The position numbers and the translations under genes were made by a program. From assembly GCA_020025015.1 (NCBI GenBank), contig JAHHSV010000029.1, positions 1-17,738 of the forward strand: a DNA stretch of 17,738 bases, given 5' to 3'. Below, piece by piece: positions 13,454 through 17,738 of the stretch. This DNA is from Anaeroplasmataceae bacterium. Lineage in GTDB: Bacteria > Bacillota_I > Bacilli_A > Acholeplasmatales > Anaeroplasmataceae. How positions within the stretch are numbered: the stretch's first letter is position 1; every line of letters begins with the position of its first letter. A model generated the notes under the pieces. The model did not search any database, was not told the origin of the DNA, and saw only the letters and a list, made by a program, of their open reading frames with translations.

Positions 13454-14431
13454 TTAACGATTTCTTAAATATAAATCCGCTAAGCAAATTTGACAAACCG
13501 CCTCAACTATAACAGGCATACGCATAATGATTGCCGCATCATGCCTTCCTTCAATAACTAATGGCTCTACCCTATCATCCTTAAAGCTATAGGTTTCTTG
13601 AGGTAAGCCAATTGATGGAGTAGGCTTAACCGCTACATTAATTACTAATTCATTACCATTAGTTATTCCACCATTTATTCCACCATTGTTATTAGTTTTA
13701 GTCTTACCATTTTTATCAATTATTAAATCATTATATTCTGAGCCCTTTAATTTAGTTCCCTCAAAGCCACTACCAAAGGATACGCCCTTTATACCAGGAA
13801 TACTAAATAAGCCATGCGCTAAAATTGATTCAGTAGAATCAAAATAAGGCTCACCTAAGCCTACAGGTAAATCATTGATTCTTACCTCAATAATTCCGCC
13901 AACGCTATCCTTATTAGCTCTAGCTTCATCAATAATTTTAGCGAATTCTAAAGGATCATTAGAACCTAATAGGCTCTTAATTTCACTTTTAATATTAATC
14001 GGGAAAATTTTTTTAGCAACCACTCCAGCCGCAACTAAGCCTAAGGTGATTCTACCGCTAAAATGACCGCCACCTCTATAATCATTAAAGCCCTGATATT
14101 TAATATTTCCTACAAAATCAGCATGGCTTGGACGAGGCTGATTAATTAAATTACTATAGTCCTTAGAATTTGTATTCGCATTTTTAAAAAGGATCATTAA
14201 CGGAGTGCCCGTTGTTTTACCATTAAAAAGACCACTTAATATTTCCGGTATATCCTCTTCCTTACGAGGAGTACCAGCCTTTCCTACTGGTCTTCTTCTA
14301 TCAATAGCCTCATTAAAATCAGCTATAGCTAAAGGTATACCAGCAGGTACGCCATCTAATAAAACCCCAAGCGCACCACCATGAGATTCCCCAAATATTT
14401 CTACCTTAAATTTATTACCAAATTGATTCAA
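13454..14431 (-). CDS. aroC: chorismate synthase
   Basis: 325 aa from a TTG at 14429-14431, preceded by GGTGA with five-base spacing. The product then begins (M)NQFGNKFKVEIFGESHGG, as usual for AroC; a GTG three codons earlier is an alternative. It converts EPSP to chorismate with reduced FMN. Visible motifs are FGESHGG, the RGGGHFSGRITLG loop, NNNGGINGGITNG and GRHDAAIIMRMPVIVEA. It is somewhat shorter than the common 360-390 aa, resembling compact clostridial-type versions. The start lies inside the end of aroE (17-bp overlap). It is the last gene of the operon, followed by a terminator. Confidence 0.95.
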   Translation of the reverse strand: MNQFGNKFKVEIFGESHGGALGVLLDGVPAGIPLAIADFNEAIDRRRPVGKAGTPRKEEDIPEILSGLFNGKTTGTPLMILFKNANTNSKDYSNLINQPRPSHADFVGNIKYQGFNDYRGGGHFSGRITLGLVAAGVVAKKIFPINIKSEIKSLLGSNDPLEFAKIIDEARANKDSVGGIIEVRINDLPVGLGEPYFDSTESILAHGLFSIPGIKGVSFGSGFEGTKLKGSEYNDLIIDKNGKTKTNNNGGINGGITNGNELVINVAVKPTPSIGLPQETYSFKDDRVEPLVIEGRHDAAIIMRMPVIVEAVCQICLADLYLRNR

Positions 14432-15191
14432 TTTCTTCACCAACCTTCTTAAACCAGTCATCCTTAGCAAAGCTTTTTTCTTGCCAAATCTCTTCGGCTA
14501 GATAAGCTTGATATAAAAGCATAGGCAAGCCATTATTTTGGCTTTTAGCCTCTCTTAAAAGGCTTGTTATTTTCGGATTATATATTAAATCTACAACCTC
14601 AGCTATGTTTTTAATTAAAGCTACATCTAAGGGATTATCGTTAATATTAGGATAGGTTCCACATGGAGTAGCATTAACTACTAAATCTAAGCTTTCCTTA
14701 GCTAGAGCATGATAGCCTATAGTCTTTTCATCACGTTTATTTCGGGAAACAAATTTAATGCTTTTAGCACCAAGCTCCTTTAAGGCCTCATATATCGTGT
14801 TACTAACTCCTCCGGTACCTAAAATATAGCAGGATTTATTTAAAGGATTAATTTCATATTCCTTTAGCATATAAATAAAGCCATCATAATCCGTATTATA
14901 GCCATAAAGCTTAGAACCAATAACCTTAATTGTATTAATGCTATTAATTTTTTTAGCACTAGGAGATATCCAGTCTAAATATTTAATTAGGCTTTTCTTA
15001 TAGGGCATTGTAATATTGATTCCCTGATATAAGCCTTTTCTTAGTTCATTAACAAAAGCCTCTAGCTCCTCTTCCTTAAGCTCAACCAAATCATAGCTTG
15101 CTAGAATATTAAACTCCTTATAAAAGCTCTCATGAATAACCTTTGATAAGGAATGCTTTAGGCTTTTACCAATTAAAGCATATCTATTCAT
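14415..15191 (-). CDS. aroE: shikimate dehydrogenase
   Basis: 258 aa. It reduces 3-dehydroshikimate to shikimate with NADPH. The substrate site shows S14 and S16 in the N-terminal loop (LIGKSLKHSLS), NITMPYK with catalytic K65, and NTD (N99-D101). The nucleotide fold starts at ILGTGGVSN, and VNATPCGTYPN is the typical later motif. It overlaps aroQ by 8 bp and aroC by 17 bp, so the genes are translationally coupled. Confidence 0.95.
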   Translation of the reverse strand: MNRYALIGKSLKHSLSKVIHESFYKEFNILASYDLVELKEEELEAFVNELRKGLYQGINITMPYKKSLIKYLDWISPSAKKINSINTIKVIGSKLYGYNTDYDGFIYMLKEYEINPLNKSCYILGTGGVSNTIYEALKELGAKSIKFVSRNKRDEKTIGYHALAKESLDLVVNATPCGTYPNINDNPLDVALIKNIAEVVDLIYNPKITSLLREAKSQNNGLPMLLYQAYLAEEIWQEKSFAKDDWFKKVGEEIESIW

Positions 15192-15456
15192 CTAAAAGCT
15201 CCCTTTGATAGTCTCTACTTATCGCAAGCATTTCTGTTAATAATCTTTCATAATAAGCCTTAAGCTTAGGATCTTCTACCTTCGCTAAGGCATTATCAAT
15301 AATAGTCTTTTCTCTTACACAATCTAAAATAGGAAGGCTACTAGCCTTTTTAAATTTAATAACCTCCTTAACAGCGGCCATTCTTCTAATAAAAGCCTCT
15401 CTTATTATCTTATCTTCCTTATCAATTTCCATTCTTGCCTTTTCAAGCTCATTCAT
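15184..15456 (-). CDS. aroQ: chorismate mutase, AroQ class
   Basis: 90 aa, all-helical AroQ-type domain standing alone. It converts chorismate to prephenate, the first step toward Phe and Tyr. The pattern ARMEIDKEDKIIREAFIRRMAAVKEV...K followed by PILDCVREKTII fits the family, with Arg and Lys residues at the usual active-site positions. It is unusual only in sitting between aroA and aroE rather than fused to another enzyme. It overlaps aroA by 8 bp. Confidence 0.93.
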   Translation of the reverse strand: MNELEKARMEIDKEDKIIREAFIRRMAAVKEVIKFKKASSLPILDCVREKTIIDNALAKVEDPKLKAYYERLLTEMLAISRDYQRELLDE

Positions 15457-16684
15457 AAATCTTACCTCCTAGGGCTTCATATATCTTAAAAAAATCAGGG
15501 AATGACTTATTAACTGGCTTTAAATCATCAACCGTAATTTCCTTAGTTAATAAGTTTAAAATTGCCGCAGCCATTAAAATACGATGGTCATTATAAACCT
15601 TAACCCTATTAGGCCTTAGGTCATTACCTTTACTAACACACATAGCATAATCTCTAACCTCAACCTTACCACCAACAGCTTCAATTAACTCCTTGGTCGC
15701 AAGAATTCGATTAGATTCCTTATATTCTAAACGCTTTAAATCCCTAAAAATAGTCTCACCTGGAATAGCCAAGGCCGCTACTGCTAAAATTGGTAGTAGA
15801 TCTGGTTCATCCTTTAGGCTTATATCAATATTTTTAGGCTCTAAGCTTGTAACTAAATAATCACTATCAAAGCTTGCGCCCATTTCTTCAAGAATACTAA
15901 TAATTCTTTCATCACCCTGTAAATGATTTAATTCAAGCCCCTTAAGCTTAATTTTAGCGCCTAAGAAATTAGCAACTAAAAAGAAAGCAGCCTGACTAAA
16001 ATCAGCAGGAATTACGTAATCATGGCTCTGATATTTTTGACTACCCTTAATATAATAGCCCTTAGCTGTTTTTAAAATTTTAATACCATATAGGTCTAAA
16101 ATCTTAATTGTCATATTAACATATTCAATTGATTCAAGATTACTTGTTAAAATAATCTCTGAATCTCCTTCTAAAAGCGGTAGGGCAAGCATTAAGCCGG
16201 TTAAAAACTGGCTAGAGGTATCACCCTTAAGATAGTATTTACCAGCCTTTAGTCTTCCCTTAACGGTTAAGGGTAATTCATTATTATATTCATATTTAAT
16301 CTTAAAATCCGCAAAGATATTAAGATAGTCATTAATTGGCCTTGTTTTTAAGCGATTGATTCCATCAATTTTAATTTCTTCATCCTGTAAAAGCATTAAA
16401 GGAATCATAAAGCGTAAGGTAGATCCACTCTCACAAGCATTTAAATCACTTACTCTTTTTAGAGGATGAGGAATAACCTTTAAGCTATTAGCAAAGGTAA
16501 CTATTTCTATTCCTAAGCTTCTTAAGCAGGAAATGGTTGCTAGAATATCCTTAGAATAGCTAACATTTTTAATAATACTAGGGCTATCTGCTAGGCTACT
16601 TGCAATTATTGCCCTATGAGCTAAGCTTTTTGATGGTGGTATAACTACCTCTCCCACTAAATTATCTACTGCTAATTTTGGCAT
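15449..16684 (-). CDS. aroA: EPSP synthase (3-phosphoshikimate 1-carboxyvinyltransferase)
   Basis: 411 aa from the ATG at 16682-16684. GGAGG lies just upstream inside the end of aroB, and the product begins MPKLAVDNLVGEVVIPPSKS. The longer frame from 16732 would add 16 residues encoded within aroB. The enzyme joins shikimate-3-phosphate and PEP. PPSKS (residues 16-20), CESGSTLRF, DEPDLLPILAVAAL and KESNR are the expected binding-site motifs. The stop is TGA and overlaps the aroQ start. Confidence 0.96.
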   Translation of the reverse strand: MPKLAVDNLVGEVVIPPSKSLAHRAIIASSLADSPSIIKNVSYSKDILATISCLRSLGIEIVTFANSLKVIPHPLKRVSDLNACESGSTLRFMIPLMLLQDEEIKIDGINRLKTRPINDYLNIFADFKIKYEYNNELPLTVKGRLKAGKYYLKGDTSSQFLTGLMLALPLLEGDSEIILTSNLESIEYVNMTIKILDLYGIKILKTAKGYYIKGSQKYQSHDYVIPADFSQAAFFLVANFLGAKIKLKGLELNHLQGDERIISILEEMGASFDSDYLVTSLEPKNIDISLKDEPDLLPILAVAALAIPGETIFRDLKRLEYKESNRILATKELIEAVGGKVEVRDYAMCVSKGNDLRPNRVKVYNDHRILMAAAILNLLTKEITVDDLKPVNKSFPDFFKIYEALGGKIYE

Positions 16685-17660
16685 AAAGCTCCTCCTTAGT
16701 ATTACTAAATAAATATGTGCCCTTGGCATCAATAAAAACCAAGCTTAAAACACCCTTTAAATTCTTTTTATCATTAAAGATATCATCTAAATAAGCATGA
16801 TAATCATAGTCAGGGGCAATAATCTTATATTTTTCTAAAAGGCTATTTAGCTTCTTTAAATAAGAATCATCAATTAAGCCTAAATTCTCCTCTAGCTTAA
16901 AAATCATCTTCATTCCACTAATAACCGCAATGCCATGGCTTAAGCCATATTTAATCTCAACAATATGGCCAAAGGTATGGCCTAAATTTAATTGCATCCT
17001 TAAACCCTGATCATAAAAGTCTTCTTCTATAAATTCCTTTTTTATTGAAATACAATCACTAATTATTTCGGCTAGGCTGCCATTAAATAGCTTAGCCTGA
17101 AGGCTAGGTTTAATGAAAGCATATTTAAAAACCTCGCCGAAGCCACTTTTTAACTCAGCTTCTGGTAAAGTATTTAAAAACTCAGTCGCAATAAAAATTA
17201 GCTTAGGCTCATAAAAGGCACCTATTATATTCTTACGATTGTAAAAATCAACTCCGGTTTTACCACCTAAGCTTGCATCAACCATCGCAAGAAGGCTTGT
17301 TGGAATAATTACATGATTAATACCACGATATAAAATACTTGCGACAAAGCCAGTAATATCAGATATTACTCCACCACCAAAGCCAACAATTGTATCATTA
17401 CGCTTAATATTACCCTCTAATAAACGCTTAGTAATCATTAAAACACTATCAATGCTTTTACTTTTTTCTCCAGCTGGTAAAACAATGAATTCTAAATCAT
17501 AATTTAAGGCGTTAGAAAGCATATCCTTATATAAACAATAAAGGTTCTCATCCGTAATAATAAAAAGCTTTTTTCTAAGCTTAAGCGTAGCTAAAGCTTC
17601 ATTTAGCCTACTTATATCATTTTCTATATAAACCTTACTGCCTCTAACCATTAAATCCAT
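16662..17660 (-). CDS. aroB: 3-dehydroquinate synthase
   Basis: 332 aa. It converts DAHP to 3-dehydroquinate with NAD+ and a divalent metal. GGGVISDITGFVASILYRG, PTSLLAMVDASLGGKTGVDF, EVFKYA and NLGHTFGHIVE are the conserved NAD- and metal-binding motifs. The ATG at 17658-17660 has AGAGGTG six bases upstream. It is the first gene of the operon seen here; its end overlaps the aroA start by 23 bp. Genes for DAHP synthase, dehydroquinase and shikimate kinase are not in the window. Confidence 0.96.
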   Translation of the reverse strand: MDLMVRGSKVYIENDISRLNEALATLKLRKKLFIITDENLYCLYKDMLSNALNYDLEFIVLPAGEKSKSIDSVLMITKRLLEGNIKRNDTIVGFGGGVISDITGFVASILYRGINHVIIPTSLLAMVDASLGGKTGVDFYNRKNIIGAFYEPKLIFIATEFLNTLPEAELKSGFGEVFKYAFIKPSLQAKLFNGSLAEIISDCISIKKEFIEEDFYDQGLRMQLNLGHTFGHIVEIKYGLSHGIAVISGMKMIFKLEENLGLIDDSYLKKLNSLLEKYKIIAPDYDYHAYLDDIFNDKKNLKGVLSLVFIDAKGTYLFSNTKEELYAKISSR

Positions 17661-17667
17661 AATTTAC

Positions 17668-17723
17668 ACCTCTTTTATAATTTGGTACTGTCAAAACTAG
17701 TTATATTCAGTACCTCTTTTATA
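17668..17723. repeat. repeat and dyad elements upstream of aroB
   Basis: The word acctcttttata occurs at 17668-17679 and 17712-17723 (44-bp period), the first copy overlapping the aroB ribosome-binding site. Between them ggtactg (17684-17690) and cagtacc (17708-17714) are perfect inverted arms around a 17-base loop. On the minus strand a TTGACA falls in the second arm, but no -10 box follows at proper spacing. This could be an operator or a leader hairpin; the region continues beyond the window. Confidence 0.55.
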
Positions 17724-17738
17724 CTTAATAGTTTTATA

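Noticed and set aside
5503..15451. Recoding of TGA as tryptophan (code 4)
   Set aside because: TGA ends recO and aroA at exactly the expected place, overlapping the next start codon, and tryptophans in tyrS and aroE are TGG.

Overview
The window is AT-rich, and every protein gene lies on the minus strand; only a cluster of four tRNA genes runs on the plus strand. Gene content suggests a low-GC Firmicutes/Tenericutes bacterium of the Bacilli type: CcpA, a Tyr T-box, an L19 leader, RlmD, CvfB and CCA-encoding tRNA genes. TGA ends recO and aroA and Trp is written TGG, so the standard bacterial code is used, which excludes code-4 mycoplasmas. An Acholeplasma-, Erysipelotrichia- or RF39-like bacterium would fit; the exact lineage is inference.

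Layout from left to right, noting that minus-strand operons read right to left. (1) 1-1770: an AAA ATPase with a DUF4143-type C-terminus, closed by a UUCG-loop terminator and preceded by four evenly spaced dyad repeats, one of which fills the spacer of its predicted promoter. The left edge holds another repeat pair. (2) 1771-3117: rlmD as a single-gene unit. (3) 3356-3691: tRNA-Asp, -Arg, -Pro and -Gly behind a near-consensus promoter. (4) 3774-7842: a tightly packed operon ybeY-cdd-era-recO-CPBP protease-46-aa protein-cvfB, started by an extended -10 promoter and ended by a bidirectional terminator shared with the tRNA unit. (5) 7973-10066: a tyrosine T-box controlling tyrS, a 76-aa unknown protein and a low-molecular-weight tyrosine phosphatase. 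(6) 10075-11064: ccpA, with a cre-like dyad upstream of its promoter. (7) 11187-11537: a four-helix membrane protein of unknown function. (8) 11626-12056: rplS with an L19-type leader. (9) 12112-13374: a stand-alone GltD-like flavoprotein. (10) 13454-17660: an overlapping shikimate/chorismate operon aroB-aroA-aroQ-aroE-aroC.

Most of the window is housekeeping: ribosome maturation (Era, YbeY, RlmD, L19), tRNA supply, tyrosine charging, carbon control and chorismate synthesis. Several annotated starts are non-ATG (TTG for ccpA, aroC and the 116-aa membrane protein; GTG for cdd), chosen from Shine-Dalgarno spacing and family alignment. The parts least explained by known families are the operator array before the ATPase, the coupling of a tyrosine phosphatase and an unknown 76-aa protein to a tyrosine T-box, the 46-aa charged protein, and the lone GltD-like enzyme. 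I did not find a clearly new multi-gene system.
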